Source: Solanum dulcamara (lineage: Eukaryota; Streptophyta; Magnoliopsida; Solanales; Solanaceae). Taken from it: 64,000 nucleotides of DNA. The position numbers were made by a program, and so were the translations under genes. Positions 23,810 to 36,231 of the stretch are shown piece after piece (position 1 is the stretch's first letter; each line of letters starts with the position of its first letter). Where the stretch lies: NCBI RefSeq assembly GCF_947179165.1, contig NC_077245.1, positions 45,905,286-45,969,285 on the forward strand. Reading direction: 5' to 3'. The notes below the pieces were generated by a model. It searched no databases and had not been told where the DNA came from. It saw nothing but the letters and a program-made list of their open reading frames with translations.

Positions 23810-26800
23810 AACCTGCACGCAGAAAATACCAACAATGCCACACAAGGCCAAATAAATATATATACATCGAGGGTTAATACCAAAACTAGGCTCCGTCATA
23901 ATGGAGCACTTCTGAACTGCTGAGTGGAACTCCTATGCTGATGGATCTCCAAAGTGTGTATCTGTACCTGTTGGCACGAATGCAGGCCCCCCGTGAAAGG
24001 GGGTCAGTACGACATATGTATTGAGTATGTAAAGCATAGACATCATAAGGAAATTACAGTTGGCGTAGGAATACAAGAGCAAGTATAAAATTTAACCACT
24101 TACCGTACTCGCATCGTATAAAAGAAAGTCATACATATTACCATCACGTACTATGCCCGGCCCATTTTGCGGAATCGGTGTACCATCTATATTATTTTGT
24201 CATTATATGCATATATATATTATTAGTGTTGTGGAACATACAGCCCGATCCATATATATAGTAAGTACATGCCGAGGAACGTATGGCCCGATCTGCACAT
24301 CGTATAATAATGCCGAGGAACGATGGTCCGATACACATATCATATAGTAATGCCGAGGAATGTTCAGTCCGATCCACATATCATATAGTAATGCCGAGGA
24401 ACCTTCAGTTTGATCCACATATCATATACCATACCTAGCCCTTTATGGGACTCAGTGTCATCATATCATCATATACCATACTCGATCCTTTATGGATCTC
24501 GGTGTCATAATCATGATATACCGTACCCGGCCCTTTTTGGGAATTGGTGTAATAATTATCATATACCGTACTCGACCCTTTATAGGACTCAGTGAAAGAT
24601 GTATTACAGTATAAATGAATCAAGTAGTGAGTAACCATATACAATCTAAATCATTATCAGAGACTCGACAATGTAAGAAGATTAAGCTATCGTCCGAGGA
24701 CAAGAATAGTAGTGTAGCCATCGCTAGTTCCTTTTAAATGCCATTGAGGCCTATATCACTTAGGATCTCAAGGAACCTAGACATGTACTAAAGTAATACT
24801 AAAAGTTCATAGAATCAGGGATACCCATCGTCACATAGTCCTTAGGAATAGGAGCTTATGCATCCAGTACTTCTCAACCTATGGAGTTCAAGGAAGGTAG
24901 TTCAACTTACTACAAGAGTTTGATATTCAGAAGTAAATATGAGATAGAGATTACATTTAAGACTTAAAAGTGGAGTTACCCCAGAGCTCATATCACATTT
25001 TACTTACAATTAGGACATGCCAAAAGAAGAGAAAGAATAAGCTTTACCTAGTCTTTACTTTTCCTCAAGAAGTTATCATTACATATATCGTACCCGGCCT
25101 ATTATGGTCTCGGTATCCTAACCTTATTATTATATTACCTTACCATCATAGCACCACACTTATGTCAAAGACATATCAAGAGGAAAGAAGGGTAGCTCCA
25201 CGTACTTATGCCAAAACATGCCAAGAGAAAGGAGATAACTTCACATACTTACCAATCTCCATCATATAGAAGCCTTGAGAGGCAATAACTCAACTAGTAT
25301 AGGAATTCTACCATTGAGAAATGAATAAGACTTATGAGTCATACTTGGGGTTATATGAATGGAATTATCTCCACATTTCGTATATCAATCACTTAAGGCT
25401 AAGACATGCAAAAAGAAAAGAAGGATAGCTTCAAATACTTATGCCAAAGATATGCCAAGAGAAAGCTTCACATACCTCTTACAGATTACTCTTACACATT
25501 CGCCTCGTCGTCTCTTGAACCTATTTAACATGAAAGTAATACTAAGGTTAATGAACTTTTACTTTCCAATTTCCAACTCTACACCCAAGTACTCGTATGA
25601 GTTATTTCCTTATCCATTACCCTCGACTAGTTTGTTACTAGTTCCGAATCTTCCAAAAATCGGGCAGCATCTCCCCTAAAACTTTAAGATCCCCGAGATT
25701 TAAACTCCACCACAATATCCAAAACCATACAACTAAAAACAACCAGACTTCGATTTAGCTATAACCACTTCAATTTAGTTTGTTTCTAACGTCAATCATC
25801 CTTATGAAAATTTTCCACTTCCAACCTTATTTAAGACATGTAATATACCTCATAACAACATCATAAACTCCGATTTGAAAGGGAAGACCTTACCTTGCCC
25901 GAAACTCATCAAACTCATCGAAACTTGCCTCGGAAGTTCCTTTAGCGCGCCTACAACTTTGTGGCTGCTTGCTAACGTTTTGGTGCTGCTAAAACCCATA
26001 AATGTTCATTACTAATACCTTAATAAAATTGTGGTATGCCCTAGATAATTAATTCACAGAGAGAAATCGAAGAACTCACCTTTTTTTCCTTCCAAAATTG
26101 TGGCTCTCTCCCTCTCTAGTTTTTTCTCTTCTCTTCTTTCTTGTTCTTGAATTTTCTAGAGGAATATAGAACTTAATGAGTCATAATATATGTATATATA
26201 TTGGCTACTTTAGGGGGGACACATGTCATCCCCTAAGTGGTGACACGTGTCAAGCCCTAAGTGGTGACTCGTGTTAAGCCCTCATTAGGCCAACACATCC
26301 CTTCCTCCAATCACAGGATGCCACATGGCATATGGGGGGCCCACCCCTTTTTCTCCATATGTTGCCACATGGCACTCCCAGCTGCTTCCAGCACTCTCCC
26401 ATGCTACCACGTGGTACTTTCTTTTCCCCTTCGTGGGTTCGTAATCTCATCTTCTTTTATGAACCTATGTAATCCTTGCTAGGTAAGATTGGTATGTACT
26501 CCAGTAGGTTAAGTATGTAAGATTTCCAAGTTGGAAGCTTACATAAATTAGTCGTGTACTACGACTCATTATTCGATCTCCAACTTCTTCCAGATTCTTA
26601 TAACTCTATTTCCAATCATCTCTACTATGGGGTATCGCATTCTCCTTTCCTTAGAGATGTTTGATAGCGTTATAGATTACCCGGCTCACATGGTAACTCT
26701 TAAGAAGATTAAGAGTTCTTAAGAAGGCTTAAGAAACTTTAAGAAGCTTTAAGAAACTTTAGAAAACCTTAAGAAACTTAAGGGGCTTACGATCCTTCCA

Positions 26801-26866
26801 AGAACTTAAGAGCCTTTCAAGAGACTTAAGAACGCGTTCCAAAGTACAAAAATACGGGGTGTAACA
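23810..26866 (-). mobile_element. Right LTR of element E (its 5' LTR)
   Basis: It pairs with the left LTR from about 23850 onward. It keeps the LTR beginning that the left copy lacks; on the minus strand it opens TGTTACACCCCGTATTTTTG. The part at 26210-26410 has repeated ACACGTGTC/AAGTGGTGAC and CCACATGGCA motifs, CACGTG-like boxes that could bind bZIP or bHLH factors. The inner end has CCCCCCGTGAAAGGGGG at 23988-24005 followed by CAGTACGA. Confidence 0.75.
26694..26832. repeat. Degenerate CTTAAGAA repeats
   Basis: More than ten imperfect copies of CTTAAGAA, ACTTTAAGAAG and AACTTAAGAG lie close together in the LTR E beginning. This is a low-complexity array, probably grown by slippage. Confidence 0.75.
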
Positions 26867-26871
26867 TGATG

Positions 26872-28085
26872 CATGCATTGGAGCCGGCTAAGCATTGCCT
26901 TTTGTGAGTCCTTCCACACTTCTTGCAAGTGGGGAAAACTTAAGCACCAACATTCTTCCTTGGAGCCATCAGATTAGCACCATTGTCCTTGTTGAACCTT
27001 GGATGAGGAGCATTGGTGGAACCTTTCCCCATGAATTGTTGCCCACCTTGTCCCTTTCCACTACCACTATAACCGGACCTTTGAGTATTGAAATTTCACC
27101 ATTAACTCTAGACTTCTTGAACCCTATTGACCTCTCCCTCAACTTCTCTTTCTTAATTTGTTCCACATATGTCAGGAGTCAGGAGATGTCCATATCCTTG
27201 ACCAACATGGCCGTCTTATACTATTTGGATACCAAACTAGAAACACTAGAGATAAACTTGCTCATCCTTGCCCTTGGGTCGGAGACCATGAAAGGAGCAT
27301 ACTTAGACAATTTATTAAACTTGAGGGCATAATCCCTCACACTCATGCTCCCTTGGCGAAGATTAATGAACTCTTGGATCTTGCCTCCCTTATCTCCAAA
27401 GGAAATAAAAAGTCTAGGAAGGCACCCTTGAACTCTTCCCATTTTATGGGTTCCATATCTTCATCCCTCTCAACAACTAATTGTTCATACCAAACCCTTG
27501 CCACTCCTTTGAGTTGATAGGCCACTATCTCAGCCATCTCATTTGAAGGCACTCCTATGATAGCCACAATTCGATAAACCTCCTCAATGAACTCTATAAG
27601 ATCCTCATTTACTTTGGAACCATCAAAAACAGGTGGATTTGTCCTCTTAAAGTCCTGAATCCTAGAAGCCAGAGTAGGAACTTGATGATGAGGAGGAGGA
27701 ACAATGCCTTTAAGTTTGGTTAGCTATGGCTTAGGCCAAGAAAGTGATGATGTTGCAAAATTCTGCATGTGTCACCCCTTCCTCATGATATGGAGCTTTG
27801 GAAACCAAAGAAGCTTGGGCCTCATCTTCAACCCTTGCTCTAGGTGTAGTCTCTCTTCTGGGAGGCATGATATAGAAGACACAAAATAATTCGTTAGTTA
27901 GAGGAAGTCTTAGGATAACTCTAGGGCACGACATGAATCATGAAAGAAGGGAAAACTTTCCAAAACATCCCATAATCCCCTATTCATAGTTGTGGCATGC
28001 TTCATAATTATGAACAAGACCATACTCGATGAAGTATATTAGACTCTGAGAACCATTCAAAACCTTAAGCTATGATACCAAGTTC
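26872..28085 (-). pseudogene. Element A gag, cut by element E
   Basis: On the minus strand the reading starts near 27869 with MPPRRETTPRARVEDEAQ, a typical gypsy gag start. Capsid-like blocks follow at 27567-27343 (YQLKGVARVWYEQL) and 27442-27221 (INLRQGSMSVRDYALKFNKL). The zinc-knuckle region begins near 26920 and is split at 26871; its second half lies at 17628-17590. Frameshifts occur between the blocks. Confidence 0.87.
28069..28080 (-). promoter_or_regulatory. Element A primer-binding site (initiator tRNA-Met)
   Basis: GCTATGATACCA on the plus strand is TGGTATCATAGC on the minus strand. It matches the complement of initiator tRNA-Met at 11 of 12 positions and lies about five bases from the LTR end. 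It fixes the minus-strand direction of element A. Confidence 0.85.
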
Positions 28086-28213
28086 TTCACGACCCAAGCC
28101 TAGGGCCTAGACGTGACACGGTGAATGATACACCAAGAGGTACCTCACTGAAACCTCTTAGAATTCATTTAGCTTTTCATGGGTAATGACACAAAACATA
28201 AGAAGAAATAAAA
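28086..28213 (-). mobile_element. Outer part of element A's right LTR
   Basis: TTCACGACCCAAGCC and the next 110 or so bases match the start of the left LTR of A as read on the plus strand. It breaks off at GAAACGAGAC, where a second A copy begins. The rest of this LTR resumes at 33385, with about 450 bp missing between. Confidence 0.75.
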
Positions 28214-31200
28214 AGGGAAACGAGACTTTCACGACCCAAGTATAGGATCTAGATGAGACATGGCGAATAAGACACCCGAAGGTACCTCACCCAAGACTCT
28301 TATCATTCATTTAGATGTTAATAGGTAATGACATTCAATAACAATAAGAGGAAATAGAGGGGATAATGGGACTAAGAGAATCAGCATAGAATAAGAGTCA
28401 AAATTCAACTTAAACATCATACATTTATGTCCAAAACTATCTTCCGCATCATAAACTTGGTGGGGGCTAAGACACGTCCCTAGCTCACCCTCATACTAAA
28501 GTAACAAATAAATAAAAAAGGAATTCAATGTTTATACAATTCATAAGCTTGAAGGGAATAGGGGTATTGTTCCCGAAACATGGAAATTCACCAAAGTAGT
28601 AGCCTTCATTGTTCAAACTAGCCACATGGAGGTGAATGTGGAGCAACGTCGGTCCTTACATGGTGATATCATGTAGGAAAAAGAGTATGTGTTAGTACTT
28701 TGAATATACTAAAAGTATGTAGGCATGAAATATAATGAAAAACATTAATACATTTATAAGCAAAGTACATAATGAATGCATGCATGCAAAATCAATATAA
28801 ATAACTTTAAAATGTTAAATTTATGGGAAGATGACCGTAAGTGATATTTAAGACCATGCAAACTATTACATGGAATCCAACATAATCCCCTACGTTGGCA
28901 CGAGTAGTCTACTTTCTGGGTAGAGCTCTGTCAAACTTTACATTTCTTTAACTTTAACTTTAAGGGCTAATTGTGGATTCACTAGCCTAAATAGACTACA
29001 AGGGCTCCTATGTTGGCTCATAGTTAATGAAACATGAGACTTTACTTAAGGACCCCTTAGGCCGAGTCCCCATCTACATGCTACATTCGGTGCTAGGTCA
29101 ATCCCACGGAATAACATTTACATATCATAATAACATAAGCATTCGTATAACTTTAGACATCAAATCATCATTCGATAGAATAGCTCATTAAAACCTGTAG
29201 TGATTCAAGTATGCAAGAATTACCCTTATTGGATAAGAATCATTCATTCATATCATTTCATCATTCTTTCATTTTATAAGACTCCTTTGATCATAAACAC
29301 ATTTCTTTCATAAACGTTTATTTTGGAGGCAACTCTTTCAATTCAAATTTCATTGAAACATAGTAAACTAGGTGGGTTCTATTCAATCAACCATTAAATC
29401 ATTTAAAACAATGATGGCATACATGAGAGTGATAGAATGCATCAATTAAAATATCTTAAAACAACCCACCAATACACTTTAAAATTACTTTCATGCCTTC
29501 ATATAAAGACCTTGATAAATCATCTATTTCATGGAATTGAGAGTCAATATATATCAATATAGGTAAATAATCTTCAAATAGATAATAATCAATGTATTTG
29601 GAATCATTATATAAAAACACATAAAATTTCATCATTTAAAATTAAAATATTGAGTTTATAAATCACTTGGTCTCCATGGGTGGAATGACCCATGAATGAG
29701 ACCCACATACCTTGGAGAATAAGGCCCTAATGCAGCTCTGAAAATGGAGACTTGAAGGACCTTGAATGAAACCCTAGACTTTGATTGGAACCTTAAGGAG
29801 AACTTGAGAGGAAGGGACTCTGAGTGTTTGAGTCTAAGTGTTATAATGATGGGTTAGAATAGCTTAGGGTCCTTAGATAGGGTAGTTTTATCCCTAAAAC
29901 AACCACATATTGATGTTAAAAGGCGAGAAAGGACTAAAATGCCCATTTTAAAAACTGACCGGACTGAACCTACGAGTTATCCTTATGACTCGTAGAATTG
30001 TTGACAAGTGGTAGGAACGACTCCTCCTGCAGGGTTCTGGGAATAACCTAAGGACTGACCCTTAGGACTTTCTCTATGTCCCATCTCTATGAGTCGTAGA
30101 CACTTCTACGATTTGTAAAAGCGGCTCATCCTGCAGGTCTGAGAACCCCTGAGGAGTAAGCCTTTGAACCTACTATATGACTCGTTCTTATAAGTTAGAG
30201 TCTTGACGCTGAGTCATAGACTCAAGTCATCCTTTAGGTTCTAAAAACCTATAAATTTGAAGTTTCTTGATGAGTCATTTCTAAGACTCGTCTATACTTC
30301 TATGGGGTCATCAAATTGACTCGTAAACCCCTTCTTCACTTGGTCAAATTTCCAATCCTCATGGTGAGTCTTACGAGTTAGTCCTAAGACTCATAAGATC
30401 TTCTATGACTTGTATAGTGAGTCATAGAACCTGATTTTTCTTCCATTTTCAGAATTGTTCCTTTGTTTCAACGTTTTGACTTATGGGGTCTTATAATATC
30501 TCCCCCCAGAAACATTCGTCCTCAATAGAGAAAAACATGGCACAAGGACAAGCAACCCAACATGAATACAATTGACACTTTAAATCGCGAAGCATGAGAT
30601 GTTTAAACTTAACATAAAACATGGCTTTAAAATTCAACTTTATGAACATGCATGCATATGAAGACTTAGGAAAACTGAAACATAGGAGTCTTAAACATTT
30701 GAGCATGAATAACTTAGTACCTTAGGCTTGAGTAGAATAAAAGAGATGAGGGTAACTTTTCATCATATCCTCTTCCGCTACCCATGTAGCACTTTCAACT
30801 TGTTGATTCCTCCAAACGACTTTAACGGATGCAACTTCTTTGTTCCTCAGTATCTTGACTTCCCGGTCTAAAATTTCAACCGGAACCTCTTCATAGGTCA
30901 AGCTTTCTTCTACATTCACTATATTCAAAGGCACAATGGTACTAGGATCACCCACACATTTTCTCAACATTGACAAATGAAACACCGGGTGAACCATGGC
31001 CATTTCTAAGGGCAACTCCAACTCATAAGCAACCTTTCCAACACGTCTTAAGATTCTATAAGGCCCTATATACCTAGGGCTCAATTTCCCTTTCTTACCA
31101 AACCGAACCACACCCTTCATGGGTGAAACCTTCAAGTACACCCAATCACCCACATTGAACTCAAGATCCCTTCTCTTAGTATCAGAATAGGACTTCTGAC

Positions 31201-31282
31201 AATTTTGAGCCATATTCAACCTTTCTCTAATGACCCTCACCTTCTCTAAATGATTAAGCACCAAATCTGGGCCTAACAAAGT
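28214..31282 (-). mobile_element. Second family A copy (LTR plus integrase end), partial
   Basis: 28214-30496 is a full-length A LTR (about 2.28 kb), starting TTTCACGACCC and ending GGGGTCTTATA. A purine tract follows on the minus strand (CCCCCC near 30502-30507). The internal part breaks off at 31282 where block F starts. Its coding stretch is less decayed than that of the outer A element, suggesting a younger copy. Confidence 0.78.
30722..31279 (-). CDS. Partial gypsy integrase C-terminus with chromodomain-like tail, open frame
   Basis: An uninterrupted 185-residue frame on the minus strand. It starts within the integrase region (DLVLNHLEKVRVIRERLN), passes DWVYLKVSPMKGV and GKLSPRYIGPYRILRRVG, then VHPVFHLSMLRKCVGDPS. 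It ends in a chromodomain-like module (VEILDREVKILRN, VKVVWRNQQVESATW) and a natural stop. This is the Del/Tekay layout, in which the tail is thought to guide integration to heterochromatin. The 5' part of the polyprotein is missing, cut by block F, so this is a fragment and not a working gene. It is the best-preserved retroelement coding sequence in the window. Confidence 0.8.
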   Translation of the reverse strand: MLGPDLVLNHLEKVRVIRERLNMAQNCQKSYSDTKRRDLEFNVGDWVYLKVSPMKGVVRFGKKGKLSPRYIGPYRILRRVGKVAYELELPLEMAMVHPVFHLSMLRKCVGDPSTIVPLNIVNVEESLTYEEVPVEILDREVKILRNKEVASVKVVWRNQQVESATWVAEEDMMKSYPHLFYSTQA

Positions 31283-33384
31283 CTAACCTGAGTAGGCAAG
31301 ACAAACCCAACTAATGCGGAAGTCAAACCTTAATTTAAATAAATAATAAACAACATAAGAAGGTGGAAGAAAGACGAATATAACAAAAGAGATTGGGCCA
31401 AGGTATAGATATGTAATTATTATACAAAATATACAAAAAGGCCCAAAAGTGACCAAAAAGATGGAATGATGCTACACCAAACTCCAGACCTGGTGTCACC
31501 TATGCAAGAGCGACTAAGTACATAAGCTGATAATATATGAATATACAACGCAGAACTTACTGTCTAAAGTACAAAATATAAGTCAGTGAAAAAGAGAGAA
31601 TGTAGAAAGTCTCTGAACGTTAGGAGCTCACCATAATCCAGATCTGGCATAACTACACATGATCAGGCGCGTGCTGGGGGATGCTCGAACTGGGAGCTGC
31701 ATCAAAAAGATGCATAAGTGCAGTATGAGTACCAAAATATGAGGTACCTAGTAGGCACCATAGGTTGACAGAGCTTAGAAAGAATAAATATATAATAAGA
31801 AACACGATGATACTAATAATAACAGGCAAAAAACATAAAACTATGATCTAGAGGTAAAGGGTATGGGAAAATCATACAATAATCAAGTAAATCCAATAAA
31901 TCATGTCATCAAGTCCATAATCTCAACTTATAAAATACCAAAAAAATGTATAAATGTAAACTCGTAGTTACGGCTCAATATCCTTCAAAGGTATCATGAG
32001 GCACTTGAAATAACCCTCAAGCTCATCAATAAAAATAGCTGCCCAGAATCATACCTCAAGCTCATCAACATCGAAATATTAACCCGGAATATGTATCAAC
32101 GGGTAGCCAAAAATGCACACCTCGAGCATATCAAATGAAATAAAGTGTATCCCAAAGTCAATAAAAGGGCCATCCGGAATCATACCTCGAGCTCATCAAC
32201 CATGAAATTCCATAAATAAGACATCACCATATTCCTTAAATTCTTCATATTTATTAATCTTAATCTCATCTTTTATTCTTTCTTTTAAAAAGATTTCTAA
32301 CACCGGCGAGATAAATAAGATAAGTAGCATGTCAAAATTATATATCCCTTAATCCAGGTAAAATCTTGTCAAAGACACCATGCCACTAACCTGAGATTCT
32401 GTTGTACCGAAAGCACAACCTCGGGCCCAACATTTTAATATCATGAGAAAACAAGGCTTAAGCATAAGCCAAAAATCATAAAAAGTGGTCAATCGAAACT
32501 AATCATGTCAAACAACCGGCATCCTAAGTTCAAATCACCTAGGATCAAGTTCTAAGGATTCTAAATTATGTAAACAAGTCAAGCTAGCACCTAGACTAAG
32601 TCTCCAACAGCTAATACCCAAACTAGATACTAACAATGATCATGATCACCAAAATGCTCAATAGGATATCAACACCTAAATTACTAACCTAATCACACGT
32701 TACCACCCAAAATATATAAATTCCAACCAAGCCAATTCTATTAACCTACTTAAAGCCGAAACAACACACGAACTGCTAAAACTGCACTTTTTCCTTCCAA
32801 GTCACCTTCAAATGATGCCACTCTATCAAATTATAGAAGAACACATCAACACAAAGCCAAAGATACCCATATTACTATAATTAAAAATAAAACCAAAATT
32901 GGATCAAAATTTAACATTGGGACCCTCTCACGAAATTGCTCATTTTTGATCACCTTAGGAACCGAACCAAAGGTCGTTCTACCAAACTTAACATTTCGGA
33001 GCTAACCGCACTTACAGAATTTTCATTCGAGTGCGTTAATTCTAAATGTTGACTGAAGTCAACCTTTCTTCAAAACTTAAAGTTAAAACAACAAAACTAC
33101 CTAAACTCAAAACGAAGACTCCAAAACCCAAATCAGCCTTCCTCCTAGACCAAAATAGACCATTTGGAGTTAATGAAACCATCATAATTCCCATACGACG
33201 CCCGAATCTCCCGATGTTGACTAAAGTCAACTATTTTAAGACTTAAGCTTAAAAAATGGCCAAACCACCTCAAAACTCAACTGAACACCTTGGGGAATAT
33301 GCCACCCATCCCTCATCACAAAAGAGCTAAGAAGAAGCTACGGGAAGGGATAAAATGATAAAAACACGCAAAAGTATGAAAATG
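31283..33384 (-). mobile_element. LTR-like block F inside the right LTR region of element A
   Basis: It replaces gypsy coding at 31283 and gives way to LTR A at about 33385. It has no coding domains. Its order resembles a gypsy LTR read backwards: a CAGTATGAGTACC motif near 31720, repeats at 32000-32210, and a GTTGACT(A/G)AAGTCAAC inverted repeat near 33047-33062 and 33214-33230. No clean ends or target duplication were seen, so it is called an LTR fragment only. Confidence 0.5.
31990..32215. repeat. Short diverged repeats in block F
   Basis: Units based on CGGAATCATACCTCGAGCTC, then ATCAA, recur about four times at spacings of 50-70 bp with much variation. Confidence 0.6.
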
Positions 33385-35073
33385 ACCTTAGAGATCATTA
33401 CATCAATATAAATAACATTAAAACATTGGTTTTTATTAGAAAATGACTGTAACTGATATTTCAGACCATGCGAGCTATTACATGGAATCCTACATAACCC
33501 CCTATATTGGCACAAGAAGACTACTTGCCGGGGAGAACTCCATCAGCTTCATTCATTTCTTTAACACTTAGGGCTATTTGTAGATCCACTAGCCTAAGCC
33601 TACAAGGGCTCCTATATTGGTGCATAGTTAATGAGACAAGGGGTTTCTACTAGGATTCCCTTATTGAATCCCACCTCAATTCCTCATTCGGTGTATGTCA
33701 ATCCCACAAAATAGTTTAATATAACATAAGAACATAATTATTTACATAGCTTTAAATTTTCAAGGCATCATTAGGTAGAATAACTCATTAAAACCCTTCG
33801 TTGATTCACACAAGTGAGAAATGGCCTTTCACAAGTGGAATACATTATTTCATAATCATTTCATCATTTATTCATTTCATAAGACTCCTTTGATTGTAGA
33901 CATTTGCTTTTATAAACATTCATTTTGGAGTCAAAGCTTTTAATTCAAACTTTATTGAAATATAGTGAAACTAGGTGGGTTCTATTCTACTCAACCTTCA
34001 AATTGTTAACATCAATGATAGCATGCATGAGAATAATAGAATGCATCAATTAAGACATCTTTAAATCTACCCACCAATACACTTTAAAACTCCTTTCATG
34101 CTTTCATATACAAACATTTGATAAATCAACCACTTTATGAAATTTAGAGTCAATATAAACTAAGATAAATAAATAAACTTCAAATATTCAAGAATCTACA
34201 CATTTGAAATAATAATGTGAAAACTCACAAAATTCACCATTTGAATGAGCTATTAGGTTTAGAAAAAACTTAGGCTCCATGGGTGGAAGACACCATGAAT
34301 GAGACCCACATAACTTGAAGAATGAAGCCCTATGCAACTTTGAAAATGGAGACTTGAAGAACTTGAAGTGGAACGAACCCTAGACTTGGTAGATGAAACC
34401 CTTGGGAAAACTTGAGAGGAAGGATTTTTGTGTGTTTGAGTGAAAGTGTAAGAATGAGGGATTTGGGATAGCTTAGGGTCCTTAATTAGGGTCCATTCAG
34501 TCCCCAAAATGACCACACTTTGATGTTAAAATGTGAGAAAGGACTAAGATAATCTTCTTTAAAATTGGCTGGACTGACCCTATGAGTGGTCTCTACGAAT
34601 CGTAGAAGGGTCGACGAGTCATAGGAATGATGTGTCCTACAGGGTCTGAGGAAGACCCTGAGAACTGAACCTTAGGAATTCTTCTACGACTTATCTCTAC
34701 GAGTCGTAGACTCTTCTACGAGTCATAGAAGGGACTCGTCCTATCAAACCCTAAGGACTGACCCTCAGAAATTTCTCTACGACTCATTTCTATGAGTTGT
34801 AGACTCGAGTCGTCCTACAGGGTTTAGAAAACCTTTAAATCAATGTCTCTAAAGTTTCTTGACGAGTCATTTTTATAACTCGTCTAAACTTTTACGAGTC
34901 ATAACATGGACTTGTAGACCCACTCCTTCCCATAGCCAAATGGACAACCTCAACCTTAGTTCTACGAGTCGCAGGAGTTTCTATGACTCATAGACTGAGT
35001 CGTGGGAGCTCATTAATTCTATTTTCTAGAATTTCATCTTTTGTTTCAAATCTTCAAATAATGAGGTCTTACA
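33385..35073 (-). mobile_element. Remainder of element A's right LTR
   Basis: It aligns with LTR A from about position 570 to the end. Together with 28086-28213 this gives a near-complete LTR with about 450 bp lost. It ends at ACA (35071-35073), followed by the target duplication gtcta and the copia integrase codons. Confidence 0.8.
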
Positions 35074-35642
35074 GTCTATGTCTTGAAGACTAAAGACCAT
35101 GTGCTAGGTGTTTTTAAGCAGTTTCATATTTTAGTTAAAAGAGAAATTGGAAAGAAACTGTAATGGTATTTGTACTGATAATGATGGTGAATATTGTGGA
35201 CCATTTGACGAATACTGCAAATATCAAGGTATTAGGAAATAAAAGACTCCTCCTATGACTTATCAACTTATTGGGTTCACTGAGAGGATGAACAGAACCT
35301 TGATTGAAAGAGTTAGATATATGCTTTCTGTAGCAAAGTTGCCAAACTTCTTTTGGGGTGAGATCATATTGACTATTGCACTTGTTATTAACCTATCTCT
35401 CGATATTTATTTGCAGTGATGTTCGAAATAGAGTTTGGTATGGAGAGGATGTTTCCTATGATCATTTGAGAGTATTTGGTTGTAAAGGTTTTGTACATAT
35501 GTTGAATGCCAATCCAAGGCAATGCATCTTCATTGGATATGGCCTTAATGAATTTGGCTATGGGAAATATGATCCAATTGAGAAGAATCTTGTGATAAGA
35601 CATGATATCATCTTCATGGAAAATCAAACCATTGAAGATATT
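35074..35642 (+). pseudogene. Copia integrase core, first copy
   Basis: Directly after element A the codons VLKTKDHVLGVFK continue the copia frame left at 6509. The core follows with DNDGEYCGPF (second catalytic Asp), TERMNRTLIERVR (catalytic Glu) and LPNFFWGE. Stops lie near 35179 and 35240, and a frameshift near 35416 moves the frame to the open stretch 35376-35666. It ends where a chromovirus fragment is inserted. Confidence 0.85.
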
Positions 35643-35713
35643 GACCACTTTTTAGATCGATTTTAGAAAATATTTTGGATCCATGCAATTTATCGACAAT
35701 CTACATACATCCT

Positions 35714-36073
35714 TCAAGATCCATCCTTCTTGGGTACCAATAGAACAGGAACAGAGAAAGGACTCATTCTCTCTCTCACAAATCCCTTTTCAAGCAATTC
35801 TTCAACTTGGTTTTGCAACTCCTTTGTCTCTTCAGGATTACTCCTATAAACTGGCCTATTTGGGATTTGTGCACCAGGCACAAAGTCAATTTGGTGCTCA
35901 ATTCCATGCAAAGGTGGTAGACCTTTAGGATTATCCTCAAGAAATATATCACTAAAATCATGTAAAAGAGAAGAAATACTACTTGGCAAAGAAGATGTTA
36001 ATGGCTTAGAATTAATCAAGAATTCTTCGTAAGTTTGTAATATTATGGACAGTCCCTCCTTCCTTGCACTCAA
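35714..36073 (-). pseudogene. Chromovirus RT N-terminus fragment
   Basis: Open for 119 residues on the minus strand: FSDIFLEDNPKGLPP, then the HQIDFVPGA block and VPVLLVPKKDGS, the start of reverse transcriptase. Beyond 35714 the reading runs into stops, then into the copia junction. The catalytic YxDD is not present. Confidence 0.85.
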
Positions 36074-36231
36074 ACATTCTTTGTCTTTTATATAAAAACT
36101 CTCTTTTTTCTTTTCCTTCGCCTCTTTCCTCTCACCACAACTTTCTCATTTTTCACTCAAACCCTCTTTTTGTCTCTCTTGGCCACCTTTTTGTTCTAAT
36201 TCTTGGCTAGAACTCTTTTTTCCCCTCAAGC

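Larger units (their letters stand above)
17629..26866 (-). mobile_element. Element E: minus-strand Ty3/gypsy inserted in element A's gag
   Basis: The left end TTTAATGACCCAACCCC is probably a mutated TG start; the right end is GGGGTGTAACA at 26866. Flanks tgaag (17624-17628) and tgatg (26867-26871) form an imperfect target duplication. Joining them restores the zinc-knuckle frame of A's gag. The element has two LTRs (17629-20465 and about 23810-26866) and a short, decayed internal region carrying integrase. The left LTR lacks the roughly 700 bp present at 26167-26866 on the right, and the right LTR's inner end differs from the left. Confidence 0.8.
6510..35073 (-). mobile_element. Element A: minus-strand Ty3/gypsy (Del/Tekay type), itself heavily nested
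   Basis: Outer ends are TGTCATGACCC at 6510 and GGTCTTACA at 35073, flanked by gtcaa (6505-6509) and gtcta (35074-35078), a 5 bp target duplication with one change. Joining the flanks restores the copia integrase frame. The element reads right to left: right LTR, primer-binding site, gag, protease, RT, RNase H, integrase, chromodomain-like tail, left LTR. Its own internal sequence is 26872-28085, 16168-17628 and 10922-13230, about 5.0 kb in total. Four younger insertions make up the rest. The Asp-Asp of the RT (FIDD, codons near 16426-16440) is kept, but many stops make it non-functional. Confidence 0.88.

Noticed and set aside
26895..27517. Plus-strand open frames of 119 and 145 codons
   Set aside because: They are antisense to the element A gag, which is clearly recognisable on the minus strand.
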